The position numbers and the translations under genes were made by a program. Below, piece after piece: positions 46,901 through 59,093 of a stretch of DNA of 64,000 bases. The notes beneath the pieces are model-generated. The model did no database searches and was not told the DNA's origin. It worked only from the letters and a program-made list of their open reading frames with translations. Source of the stretch: Cordia subcordata (taxonomy: Eukaryota; Streptophyta; Magnoliopsida; Boraginales; Cordiaceae); assembly GCA_028554755.1 (NCBI GenBank), contig JAPTOF010000014.1:4278001-4342000 (forward strand), written 5' to 3'. Within the stretch, counting starts at the first letter, position 1, and every line of letters starts with the position of its first letter.

Positions 46901-49900
46901 ACGATAATAGTTCAACTCTTTTAAACTCAGGTCATCATAATTGTCCAAACTCAATGCTCCATGCTCCATTTTCATTGCGCTTCATCTCACCCATCCTGGT
47001 TTCTCTACATATGACATTTTGACACTCGGTGAACCACCACTGTATAGAGAGAAGCACAGCAACTCAAACTAGCCAGTCTAGGTGCTCTATATAAATTTGA
47101 ATAAAGAAGAATAGTCTTACATTGGATTTTTGAAATTCAGACTGTAGAGCCATGTCAAAAATCAGCACACATAAGCTCTAGAAGCTATCGTGTCAACCAT
47201 ATATGCTGTTCTCTTGGATAGAAATTGTTGAACATCTCCCAAGCCACAAAATTATGAAAATAAATTACACTATGGTCTTCCTTTAATTTTTAGATTGTTC
47301 TAATGTCTATAACCGCACTGAAATATCCAGATCCATTACCTTCAAACTGGAAGTATTTATATCATGACACTAAACCAGCAGTGCAGAGATCCACTGAAAC
47401 TAAATACAAAGAATAATCCCTGTCCTATCACAAAATTTTCTTTAACATGACTCAAATCACATCTGACAAACCATGTAGCAATGCCCCACCAACACACACA
47501 CACTTTCTGAGAGAATATATTGAAGAAGTAAAGCATTTCACCAACCCCACCTCATCCCAGATGCAAAACACAAATAAGAAAAGAGCACAAGTAAAAAGTG
47601 GAGAAGTAGACTAGAAGTAAATACAAAGAAAAAACCCATACCATTCATATCATTTATTGCACTTTGGGCATCCTGGACAAAATCAACCAAAAACAGGATC
47701 ATAACATGTTAATGAGGAAATATTAGGATATAGAGGATACCTATATTAATGCAGAAGTAAAAAAATGAATAGTGAAACAGACGAGCACCTGCTGACTACG
47801 AAAAGAAACAAATCCAAAGCCTCTTGAACGCCCAGTCTTCTGGTCCCACATGACCCTTGCATCCCTGCAACATGCAAGGAAAAATGAGTATACCGTCTAC
47901 CCCCAGCAAAAGTCCAATTTGAGCAAATGAAGCAAGACTTACGAGCAACTTCGGTAGACTGAGAAGCATGCAAATAATGCAGCATCTGTAACCTCTGGAC
48001 TAAGATCACCAACAAAAATGTTGAAGTGACCTGACAAAACATGTTGAAAAGAGTTAAAGAAAATAATATGAGTTTAAAAACTTCTCAAAAGAAAACATAA
48101 AAAGAGAGGAAATTTGGATATCATTACAGACTTGACGTGTCCTCTCGCTGTGCACTGGCATAGGCCCAGTTGACCTTTATAGGCTGTCCAAACCTGCAAC
48201 CACAATTTAGAATACAAGCACCAAATCTGTGGCAAAACAATCACCAGCAATTGTACTCACAAATGCCTCCCATTGAGGGTCACAATAGCAACAGCAGCTG
48301 ATCTACGATCAAAGTAATCCACGAAACCATAGGACGACTGCATCAAAAGAAAAGAAAGTTAACGTCTCAATGGTCTGGTGCAGCCCAAGAACAATAAGCA
48401 AAGTTGCTCCCCCAAACTGACAATATATTTGCTCTTCCCAGCTTTACCAAAATAGTCAGTTATAATATTTAAAGCCTCAAAATCGCAACGCTGAAATAAC
48501 GTCCACATTAACCATAAAAAAATGAAGTAGATTAAATTTTTCATTTTACATTTAGCACAAAGGTCACCATTATGCAGCTTCTTTCCACATGAAGTTTTTT
48601 TTGCTTAAAAATGTAATTCGGTGTAGGCTACAAAAGAATTTAGGCTTCATTTGGCCTAGCTAGGAAAGTTTAGCTATTGAGTTGTAGATCTTTCAACAAT
48701 AGAGCTATTAGTAGAAATATTGCTGAACAAAAGCCGTCAATTGTTTGGCATTATATTTTAGATGTAGAGCTTCAATTAATTTGAGGGTGAGATTGAACTT
48801 ACAAAAATATGGATTGGAAATTTTGGGGGAAAAGAAGGAAATAAATAATTTCCTACATGATGCACAAATAGCTTTTCAAAAACTTGTTTTGAAGTGACAA
48901 ATCCCAATTGGAGCTTTCAAATTTTAACTTTTCTCAACTTTGGCTTTTAATTTTAAAGCTCCACAGGAAACACTTTTAAGTGTCTAAAAGCTAGGCCAGA
49001 CAAAGCCTTAATTGTCAAGACCACAAATATTTCCAACTAGCATAAGTAACTTAACTTTCAAGCTAGTCAAATGAGCCCATAGGTAGTTAATTGCTTAAAA
49101 GCAACTTATCCTATGATAAAGGAGGCGAGGGGAAAGAAAAGGTCTCATACTTCTAACTGCTTATGCTCCTCCTCTTAACTTTTCTTTCTTCTGCTTTTTT
49201 CTTTTTTTCAGTGTGTGTGTGGCGGTGGTGTTGGTGGAAGTGAGAGGTGCACTTACGAGCAACCACATTCCTTATGAGCAATTTTAAGCAACAAATCTCC
49301 ACCAAGCACCCCTCTACAAGGTAAACCAAATACACTTTACATCCATAAAATTTACTCTTCTCCCAGTTGCGAAAGAGGAAAGGGTTGGCAGGGGATTCCA
49401 ACAACAATATATGGATCAGAACTACACAGTACTAAAATTTTTTGGGGGAAAAAAGGTAAAATAGAAGTTCTTTCACATAGCATTGAGAAATTAAGCCAAC
49501 AATTGAGGACACTTTACCAGACCTTGTCTTTTCGTATAAGCTTGCATCCTTCAAGAGGACCTATAGCTGCAAAAACCTCTTGAAGAAGAGGTTCTGTGAC
49601 TTGAGGGTGAATGTTCCCAACATAACTGCATCATCAAAAAGGTGATAAAACTATGAGCAACAGAAGATCCCATCTAAACTAATATTTTTATGTGACAAAC
49701 ATGCTCCACATAAAAGTTTACACATAATTGCATTCACTAAAGCTTACATAGAATTACATGCAAAAAGAAAGGGAGAAGGCATAAAGGGAATCAAATAAAC
49801 ATTGGACAGACCAACACAAACAGAATCTTAAAGCACTATAGCATTAACATGTAATGCAGCAACCTCCCTTAGCTTGACGACCAAATTTCTACATTGTTCA

Positions 49901-51451
49901 ATCACACAGAACAAAAAAGAATCAAAAGATAAACAGAATTAAAAGCAAAAAGAAAAGAAAAGGTTAAAAACTAAAGGAGAAACGTTTTAAAAGACACTCA
50001 CACACTGCGGCATGTGCTTGAATCAAATCCGGGAGGCAGATTCCCACTCAAGATAGGCTCTATCTGCAGATTGATAATGAAATAGTAAAAAGAACTAAGA
50101 TAAAAGTAGCCCAGATAAAATAAAAAAATTACTCAAAAAGAAAAGCCCACTAGATTTACCAGAACGGACAAAAGTTGTGTTAGGGAAGACACCTTAATTT
50201 AGACTGAGTAATCTCATTCAACTATGTGAAGAACTCTTAACCAACAATACCCTGATGCTGGGCCCATAAAATAAATCTCCAATCGATCTCTTTTCAAAAA
50301 TATACAAATGTCCCCAGTAGCACTATATATTGTAGGCAATTTTATGCTTAAAACAGATATAGAGTTGGTCGCCTCTAGGCCTCTACACCTCTCTTTTAGC
50401 AAAAGACCTAATTAGAGCAGTAAGACACTAGAAAGGCATAGTAGTGACCTATAGAAGTTACTCTGAAGATTCCACCTCAAAGTCTCAAACCAAATGAACC
50501 AACAAACAAATGAACGAAATTTATAAAAGAACTTCATTAAGAACGAGCAAAAGCTATATGGACATAATAGGGAAAGAATCCCCCTAAATAATAGAAAAAT
50601 CTATCCAAGAAAGCACGCACATTTGCATAATTAAATATAGTAGCAATGTCCATTCCCCAAAAAGTGATTAGAAAAATATCAACTTCCACTAATTTTCTCA
50701 CAATGCTACTCAAACTTCTAACAACCATACGAAATTACTGCAAAAACTTAACTGAACCCTAAAATCACCATCCAGATATCCACGTAAAACCAACCAAAGA
50801 TGCTAACTTATGCATTACACGACGCCAAACAAACAGACAGATAGCTAAACAAACAATAATCTAGAAAATACGAAAACAACAAAATCAGCATTGATAAATT
50901 ACAGCCAAACAATGTCATCGTCCTCCAAAAAAAAAAATCACTTTTTCCTATTTCCTCATAATTCATTTTGTCCTGGAACCATTACAAAATAGCCCTAGTC
51001 TTAATTTTCACGTAAACACATATTATGTGAAAATGCGAAAAAGATAAAAGAAATTTACTAATAGCTTCATAAAAGCATTGAAATTATTCACAGCATCGCA
51101 AAGTTCAAAAGAAAAGAAAACGAAAATTCATATTTCTCTCGCATTTTTTCTCGCAATTCAAACAAAATGTTCAGAAAAAAAAATGGCACTCCATGAAAAC
51201 GCAATAAAGATACTAACTTTAGGGTCAAACAAGCAAAAATAAAAAAAAAAAACTAATATATAAATGTAGCCGAACCATTAACAATAATTGAAAATACAAA
51301 AAAAAAAAAGTAGAGAAATAAAATAAAATTTAGAGGAAAAAAAAGAGAGAGAAATTGAAACCTGGGGAGGAGCTAAGAGGCCAGGGTGGTAGAGAGATTG
51401 CTGCATCAGTGCTTGTTGCTGCTGCTTCAGCCTCTGCTGTTGCTGCTGCAT
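43978..51451 (-). CDS. UBP1: Oligouridylate-binding protein 1-like, three RRMs
   Basis: Twelve exons on the minus strand: 51451-51362, 50063-50002, 49625-49523, 48337-48261, 48193-48132, 48030-47943, 47864-47789, 47672-47642, 46620-46501, 46172-46087, 45009-44836 and 44232-43978. They sum to 1224 bases: 407 residues plus stop, with all phases matching and all introns GT-AG. The Gln-rich start ([18 protein letters not shown]) is followed by [13 protein letters not shown]1 (about 49-125) has VYVGNI and [11 protein letters not shown]2 (134-208) has IFVGDL and [11 protein letters not shown]3 (256-323) has VYVGNL and KGFGFVRY. The C-terminus has [15 protein letters not shown] and MYYQ. The family binds U-rich RNA, affects splicing and mRNA stability, and joins stress granules. 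No defect is seen. It resembles Arabidopsis UBP1A/B; the paralogue cannot be fixed. Confidence 0.93.
45155..45340. repeat. 94-bp tandem duplication in intron 10 of the UBP1-like gene
   Basis: The unit from AAAATCTGAAAA at 45155 repeats at 45249 with few changes (shared GATTGTTGAAGCACAGGTTA and GATTACGAGGAGCAAAATTG). Confidence 0.9.
45367..45432. repeat. 33-bp exact tandem duplication in the same intron
   Basis: Unit starting AAGAATCGCAAAGG at 45367 and again at 45400. Confidence 0.9.
48643..49007. mobile_element. Tourist-like MITE in intron 3 of the UBP1-like gene, 365 bp
   Basis: TTA on both sides (48640-48642 and 49008-49010). Ends are GGCTTCATTTGGCCTAGCT and, reverse-complemented, GGCTTTGTCTGGCCTAGCT, 16 of 19 alike. 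It lies between exon 4 (ending 48337) and exon 3 (starting 49523). Confidence 0.75.
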
Positions 51452-51790
51452 TTTTCTTCCTTTTTATATATTTTTATATCAAATTTGTATACAGATAAGT
51501 TAGATAGATAGAAGAGATATGAGTGTATGAGAATTAGGGCTTTGAAGGGGGGAAAAAAGAAAAGAAAACAAAAGAAAAGAGGTGAAATGTTAAAGAAGGA
51601 GAAAATGGAAAAAGAAAAAAGGAAAAAGAAAAAGGGGAAAAAAGAAAATGAAAAAAGAAAAAAGAAAACCCTCGAAGGAGGGAGTCGGAGGGGACTGCTA
51701 AAGAAGAGAGGCGAGCGAGAGACAGCGTTGAGATGTGGTCGCACACTCGCTTGACGTAGATATCGTTAAAGTGGGGTTGGGATTTGCTCA
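51452..51790 (-). promoter_or_regulatory. 5' leader and proximal promoter of the UBP1-like gene
   Basis: On the minus strand this is a strongly pyrimidine-rich stretch (CT/TTTTC runs at 51540-51680), as often found in leaders or core promoters of plant housekeeping genes. No clear TATA box. The ATG context is AAAATGCAG. The transcription start cannot be fixed. Confidence 0.4.
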
Positions 51791-53600
51791 ACTACGTATG
51801 TTTGCTATGTTTTATTCGTGCAACCGGGTTATATGCTAGGGTTAATTGTACATGCAGCCTAATCTATTTATAGGCTTAACATAAGTGTAACCACTAGAGC
51901 AGTTCTAAAAAAAGGATAAATTAGCGCTACTTGGTGAAATAAGTTCTTTTAGAATCAATTTTAAACCATCTGCTAGAGGTTGTAAAGCCATTTGCTCATC
52001 AAAGAACCTCGAGATGCTAATCCACGAAAAATTATACGAAAAATTCAAAAGAACTCATATATGCAACGAGGTCGTCTTGTGGAATCAGTCCTTTGGGAAA
52101 GACCTACTAACCCCTTTGTGTAGACTTCCATCCATGGATCCTTTTAGTGTTTATGTGATCACATAAGAGAATATTAACTACTTTTATTGGCATGAGTTAG
52201 AGTCCTCTCTTGCAGGAACCTGGTACCTTCAGAGTTGTATCTTCGTTGCTTTTCAGATATATTTTTGTTTTATTTTCTACAGTGAGCCAAGTGTGTAACT
52301 GAGCAGTGGACGTGTAAGGTGCCTTTTCTTCTCCTGAGTTCTTCGAAGTGGTCCATTCCTAACAAGTAGCAAAATATGCTGCAATTTCATGATGCCACGT
52401 GGTACTCTAAATAACAAGTTTTTCAAACTATGTTTAAAGACTTCTATGCCTTTAATATTGCTGCCATCGTCCATATTTGCCCCTTTATATTTGTACACAC
52501 CTTAATAAGGTGAAACCCTATCTCTTCTACTATATTCTCTCTCGCCGCTTGCCTTTTTGATTTCTCATCAATCACGCATTCTACTTAATGGCAATCAACT
52601 GCCTCATGAAAATTGTTCAAGGAAAGATTATGAATCGTTCCTTATATATGCTAATTTGCCCATCGCTATATCAGATTTTTTATTGTTTAATCTATAATAT
52701 ATGCCTCAAACCAGGGCAAAGGTTTGTTTCCTTTTTCTTAATTACGGTTTGTATATTAAGGTGATTCAATTCACTACTACTCACAAATTTGGATCCATTT
52801 TTCTCCATTAAGGTTCTCTGCCTCGCTTGACAAGTATCAATCCAACCCTATATCTGAAATAATTTATTTCACATTTTTTTCTATTTTATGAATGTTATGT
52901 AAACCCCTCTAATTATTTAATTTATTTGTGTTATGATTTTTCTCTGGGTTTGTTACATGAGTATAAGATTCTCTATTCTGTATGTGTTTCGAGATTCATT
53001 TTATCGATCTCCATTTGCTTTTTCTCTGTATCAAGATATGCCATTAATTCTTTAATAAAATAAATGATAATGCTATGATGAATCTAAATTCGTACTTCTC
53101 TGTTTTTAATTTATGACTCAATTTCTCTGGGTTTGTTACTTGATAATTTAGTATATTATATATCATTTAGTATTTGCTTTACATGTTCAAATTTTTGTAT
53201 CAGAAAGTTCCCGTAAACAAAATCTTTTAGGGTATATTCGAAGTTAGTTTTCTCAAAAAGTTTGATCTAAGTTTTATCTTATTTCCCTATATGATAGCAG
53301 CATGGCTTATTTGGCACATTATGTGCTATGTCTTCTTTTAGCAATGAAGTAGTATTAATTGTGTTTGGGGTAACATGTAACAATATGCATGATCGATAGT
53401 GTTCTTAATCTTTGTTTTGGTTGGCCCTTGGGCCTAAATTGGTTTGTAATTGGTTTATATTGTATAACCCAAATTGGTTTATACACTAAAGATGCCTACT
53501 GATTTCATTCATCAAAGAAATGAGTAAAATTATTGGTTTTTTTAATATGTTGTATATCTTGATGGATGCAAGTGTTGGCGTTGTCATTATTTTTTCCAAC
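51791..53600. other. Intergenic, no gene supported
   Basis: AT-rich. CCCTATCTCTTC/CTCTCTCGCC near 52513-52552 looks like a leader of some transcript but leads to no usable frame. Confidence 0.5.
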
Positions 53601-53618
53601 TTTTGTTTTTAAATTTAG

Positions 53619-54335
53619 ATGGCACCGGCTATGAATTACATTGTGGATTTGTGGATCTTAGACCACCAAGAGAGATGTACTGTATCATAGTACGTATTGT
53701 TCGTGTTTGGTCTGTTAACAAAGAGATTGAAATCAATGGCATGGATCTACTTCTGTTGGATGAATGTGCACATACTATTCTTACATCTATTTTACTGTTT
53801 CGTGTATAGACTACTTAGTTTATGTTTGCATATGTGTTTGAAATTTTGTTTTCTTTATTTGTTGTCATAGGGTGATACAATTCAAGCTTCAATCTGAGAG
53901 ATCGCGATCCCAAAATTTCAAAACAATATTCGTGAAGGGGATTGTTACATTATTGTCAATTTTGGACTTTATCAAAATAATGGCACTTTTAGGATAACAC
54001 GTCATCCTCAACACATTAGTTTTAATAACTGTATGTATGTGAAAGCTGTCACCACACATACACTGCCATTAAACTATTTCAACTTTGTTCCAATAAAAAG
54101 GATCGTACAAGCTAGTCCTGAAGATTGTTATAGTTTAGGTTTGATATAATAATTACTTTTTTGACATGTTTATAAATTTTTTTTTTGGTTATATTATTTG
54201 TATTTGGTTTATTATAATACTACTAAAATTTTTATTTTGAAGATGTTGTTGGAGAATTGATTTGTGTTAGAGATGTTGTGGACCTAACTTATGATGGAGT
54301 TCCCACAAAAGGCTTGATTTAGAGTTACAAGAAAA
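53619..54335 (+). pseudogene. RPA70/OB-fold-like (DUF223-type) pseudogene
   Basis: The ATG at 53619 begins MAPAMNYIVDL. After a frameshift it continues YCIIVRIVRVWSVN, then EINGMDLLLLDECAHTI. A probable GT-AG intron (about 53800-53870, ending TTGTCATAG) leads to GDTIQASI, FQNNIREGDCYIIVNFGLY, GTFRITRHPQHISF and PLNYFNFVPIKRI. A second intron-like gap precedes DVVGELICVRDVVDLTYDG (from about 54243). This order matches the N-terminal OB fold of plant replication protein A1-like proteins, many copies of which sit in or near Helitron-type elements. Stops and the frameshift mark a dead copy, and the C-terminal domains are absent. No Helitron helicase or ends were recognised. Confidence 0.5.
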
Positions 54336-55860
54336 CAAGTAGGGGTCTTGGATTGAGACATGCAAGGAAAATCAACTTGGTTATGCTTGTTAAACTTGCT
54401 TTAAGATTCTTAATGAACCAGAGCTTCTTTGGGTCAAAATTTTGAAGGAAAAGTACTTTAATACAGGTCTAAAATGGGTGGTTCTGTCATGTTTCGAAAT
54501 ATCTTGAAGAGAATAGACTTATTGAGCAAGGGTATTAAATGGATTGTTTGTAATGAGACTAAGGTCAAGTTTTGGTTGGACTTTTAGGTTGGTAATTGCC
54601 TATTAATTGATATTTTAGTTATAGGAATCCCTAAGGAGGGGAAAGATTTTCTAGTTGCTACCTATGTGAGGATTTAGTTGCTACCTATGTGAGGATTGAC
54701 GGATCATAAGGTTGAAAGAAGTTCCAAACTAAGCTTTCTAGATTTATTTTACTTAGAATTGCTAATATCAAAATCTAGAATGAGGTTAATAGAGGAGACT
54801 TTGTTAGTTGGGAATAAGATCCCAAAGGAAACTTCAATATTACCTCGGCCTTTGAAGTGTTAGTCGATGATCACGTTCCTTTTTTCTTGCCATAAGAGGC
54901 CATATGGAAGTTAAAATGCCCTCAAAAGATGAAGGCTCTTTTTGGGGCAAGCTAGCCATAGGAAAGTGGCATCTAACTCTCAGTTAGCAACTAAAATATC
55001 ATTCATAGTTCATCATGTGGTGTCTGTGGTTTAGCCAAGGAAGATATTGGTTGTACCGTGAGACTTTGCCCAGTTGTGAAGAGTGTTTGGGAGAGACTTG
55101 TACACCATGACAAAAAGGAAAGCTTTTTCCTCTGTTCGTGGGATCAGGGATCTTAGAAAATATGAAATCTACAATTTTTCATTTTAGAGTTTTTCGAAAT
55201 ATTTTATTTACTATCACAATTTGAAATTTTTGAAAATGATGGAATGATAAAATCTTCAAAAATCAAAGTGTTAGTAATGATGCAAGACAGGCTATCTCCA
55301 TCACTTCTTAAGCCTAAGAGAATAAGAGATTATGGAGTATGGAAAGAACAACTTGTAGGGGACTCAAGGGTGTGGCTTAATAAGTAGATTGGGTGGACTA
55401 AGCCGGAGCAGGATGGAAATTGAATATTGATGGCCGCTCTAAAGGGAACCAAGAATCGCAAGGGTTGGAGGTCTTTTCAGGATAAGCTAGAAGACTGGAA
55501 AATAGGTATTTTAGTGAATCTTAGAGTGGTACCTATTAGGGATCTAAGATCATGGCCTTATGGGAAGGGTTGTTTGTGGCAAAAGCATTAGATTTGGATG
55601 AGCTCATTATTGAGACATAATCAATTATTATTTTCAAATTGATGGATGGTCCTCTCCTGAGTATAATCCCTTTTAGACCACTACTAGAAGATTGTTATAA
55701 TATTCTCAATTGTAGAACGTGATTCAAAATTAGACACGTGAATAGAATGGCCAATAGATGCGTTAATTGGCTAGCAAATCACAGTCTTAATTTGCCTTTG
55801 GGTATTGGATCATCATGTATATCCCCAGGCAACTTCAAAGTATCTTAGAGTATCTGAGAT
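54320..55860 (+). pseudogene. LINE ORF2 C-terminal relic
   Basis: Fragments in several frames follow the order of plant L1-type ORF2. RT tail: TSRGLGLRHARKINLVML with LLWVKILKEKYF (54337-54460). Thumb to zf-RVT: VMFRNILKRIDLLSKGIKWIVCN (54485-54560), EAIWKLKCPQKMKALFG (about 54900) and CGVCGLAKEDIGCTVRLCP (about 55020-55075). RNase H: INIDGRSKGN (about 55430), KIMALWEGLFVAKALDLDELIIE (55550-55620) and HVNRMANRCVNWLANHS (55737-55790). The endonuclease and most of the RT are missing or unrecognisable. It directly follows the OB-fold pseudogene. Confidence 0.6.
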
Positions 55861-55869
55861 AAAGATAAC

Positions 55870-57850
55870 AAACGGATGACCTGCCCAAGAAGGTTATTGC
55901 ATAATTGGCCTTGGCCTTCATCAGGACAAAAAGAAAATAAAACGTGTTCGATAAAATTGACTGTTAGATTAGTTGTTGAATGGACATGAAAAGACATTTT
56001 TATGGCATTATTACTATTACAATAACCATAATTGTTATTACTATTAGTGAAATAAGATAATTTATTTTATAATTAAATATATATTTGTTATAATAATATT
56101 TTATTACTAAAGCATAATAAAATTATTTTTTGATAAAATATTTTATTAATATTATAAAAATATTTTCTATAATAGAAATATCTTTTAATTAATTAAAAAT
56201 TTATTTTGTCAAAAAAATAATACATGGACGAATAAGACTTGTACCCTTTCTTATATATTTTGATGTGGATAGAAGTGAAATTGATTTTTGTATTATTTTT
56301 ATTTATATTTGTGAAAGAAAATATAAAAATATAGAGAAAAATTGAATAGATGGTAAACTTGCCAAAAAAATTACTGAAGTAAGGGTAAGATTGCCAAAAG
56401 AAGTTGAAACACTAAATCCTATCGTGAAATGTTATTATTAACGTTTCAGCATAGAGGAAGAACAAGGATATTGAGATAATTCAAAAATGAAGATATCAAG
56501 ATAATTATTTTGGATAAAGAAGATAGCCAAGATTCAAATACTGAAGTACAAAGTAAAAGTCAATTGAATGAAGTAGAAAGTGAAAAATCATGCTATGTAC
56601 ATGTAATCCGTGTATTCTTAATTTTCTTTAATATTTTTTAGATTAAATTGTTAATTAGTGAAAATACAAGCAAGGAGTCTATCATTTAGTCTGAGAAATA
56701 GTGAGCCTATCATAATATGTGATAATTAAAATTTTAATTTGAAAGAGGAGTACAATGATATTTAGAATTGTCATTAAAATATTTTAACAAGGATTAGACT
56801 TGAATGTTATTTTACTTGTAATATAAATTTTATGTTTTAAAATTCTAATATAGTACATTAGTCCATAATTTATACACATCTACAAAAAAAATTAATTCAT
56901 AGAAGGACTTAAAATACACACTTGTAAGAGATTAATTCACAAAAAGACTTGAAAATTGTAAGAGATTAATTCACAAAAGGACTTGAAAATATAGCTAAAT
57001 ACTATAAGTATAAGGAATATAACTTTCATAAGGCTCTTAATTTTACATCTGAAAATTCTCAGTGGGGTGAATTTTCATTTTACTCCCTTTTATTTTAGTT
57101 TAGAATCTTCTTTCTTTTCTAGAAGAAAATGAAATTACATAAAAAGCTATAGATACCCATGTGTATTTTTGTTTTCTATGCACTTTTTTTATGAAATATA
57201 TGTATTTTTAATTTATGGTGTTAAAAATAAATTAATTTAAAGATATATTTAATTAATGTAAAAGTATTATGAGAAAATAAAATATTTTCATGTGCTATAT
57301 CTAATGATAACATTTTACTGTTACTTAATATGTCACCAACTCACATTAGCACACTAGATTAGGTAAGTAGTTAAGGCTACTTCTTCAGGAGTGAAATCTT
57401 AGGTTTAAATTTCATGTAAACGAGGGTTTGGGTAAGCGGTAGAGGGTAAAAAAACTTTAAAGAGCCCCACATTTGCACACACATTTTCTCTCTTTCAGTA
57501 TGACAAACTAAGGAAACACCATAAAATATTTTAAGAGTAAAAAATATATATATTTAATAAATTAATAAATTATTTTCTAAATAAAATAATTAATATTTAA
57601 TTATATAGTTCTTTAAATCATTTCTCTTCTCTATATTTACTATATTAAAAAAGATTAACTTTTCTCATGTCATTATTCATTCATGGGTTGTCATGGTAAT
57701 ATTGTAATAACTTTCAAAAGAAGGCATATATATTTATTAATGGCTATTTATATAGTATTTGTGATGGCAAAGTTGCAATTTAATTTTTATCACTGCAAAA
57801 ATATAATTTTACACTTTCTTTTTTTGTCTTTCTTTCGCTAGCAAAATGAT
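55870..57850. other. Long AT-rich intergenic stretch, nothing recognised
   Basis: No gene, RNA or TE end was supported. Direct repeat words (AGAGATTAATTCACAAAAGGACTTGAAAAT-like) occur two or three times at 56890-56990. Confidence 0.5.
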
Positions 57851-57859
57851 GTGTTCTTT

Positions 57860-58660
57860 TTTTTTTTTCTTATTTTTCTATTAATCATGTCTTTTAACTG
57901 TGGAAATTGATTTGAGTTTTAATATTTTGGATTTTTAGATTGAAAAAATATTAAATTGAATAATTAGAATCATAAAAGTTGATCGACTTTTGGATATTTA
58001 GCTTTTGGGTTTTCTCAAGTTCAAGTTTTGCTTTTTATTTGTTGTTATTTGTTAAATATATTGTGCTAATTTATATTAAATTAAAAAAAGATAGATTTGT
58101 TAAATTGTATTATGCTAATGTATACTAAATGCGAAAACATATATGAGAAGTTGAAAAATAGTAAATATACAAAAGTTTAAATTTTCAAAGCTACATTAAA
58201 ATACTTATAAAAACAAAAAAATAAAAAACAATTGTTTTGGGTGGTTCACATCATTATTTTTTTTCTTAACAAAAATAATATGCTATCTTTCTTCCACTTC
58301 TTTGCTAATTATATCTTTCAACTAAGAGTGGAAATTTTCTCGAATATTTGAATTTTTGGGTTTAATTTTTTTAGCTTCGAGAGCAAAAAATATTCAATTG
58401 GGTATTGAAAAATTATAAAACCTTATTAGAATTTAGATAGATGACTTTTGAGACTTTTGCATTTGCGTTTCGTTCTTGTATCTTTTTCTTATTTGTTAAA
58501 TCATATTGTGCTAATTGAAATTAAATTCAACAATAAATATGAAAAGTTGAACAAAAATAAATTTATAAGGTTTAAATTCATCTAAATTGTAATTTTCTAA
58601 ATTCAAGTAATTGTGAAACAATCTCAAATTGCATTAAGTTACTTATAAAAATAAAAAATG
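57860..58660. repeat. Degenerate tandem duplication, unit about 0.4 kb
   Basis: 57860-58230 and 58265-58650 share, in the same order: ATCATGTCTTTTAACTGTGG / ATATCTTTCAACTAAGAGTGG, GATTTTTGG-like blocks, TTATTTGTTAAAT-ATATTGTGCTAATT, ATATGAGAAGTTGAA / ATATGAAAAGTTGAA, and ACTTATAAAAA. Strongly diverged; origin unknown. Confidence 0.6.
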
Positions 58661-58862
58661 AAAAAATCAACCTCTCAATTAGGCTCATGTGTAAATTTTT
58701 TACACTTGAAATTCGAATCAGATTGGGGTAAACACAAAAGAAAATTTATTCCCACCCCATATTCACCAAACTCTATTGATTCCACAAATTGTTTTTCACT
58801 TTACAATCAATCTCATCCTAAATTCATCAAAATAATAAAGAGACAGAATTAACACCTTTTTA

Positions 58863-59090
58863 GAGCCTGTTTGGACTGGTTTTTTTTTTCCCCAGAAAAA
58901 ACATCTTTTTTTCTTGAAAAAATTACATTAAAATTGCAAAGCTATTTGATTTGGCTTCCAAAAAAATTAAAACTCTGAAAAAGCTCAAATACAACTTTTT
59001 TAGAAGCCAAAATTTTTAGCTTCTTAAAAAAAATTATTTTTTAAAAGCTGTTAAAAAATGCTTTTTAAAAAAGTTAATCCAAACAGGCCC
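58863..59090. mobile_element. Tourist-like MITE, 228 bp
   Basis: TTA on both sides (58860-58862 and 59091-59093). Ends are GAGCCTGTTTGGACT and, reverse-complemented, GGGCCTGTTTGGATT. The interior is rich in AAGCT/AGCTT and long A or T runs. Confidence 0.75.
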
Positions 59091-59093
59091 TTA

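Noticed and set aside
51427..51791. Phe/Ser-rich and Lys-rich frames on both strands around the UBP1-like leader
   Set aside because: Produced by the pyrimidine/purine-biased leader; low complexity, no domain.
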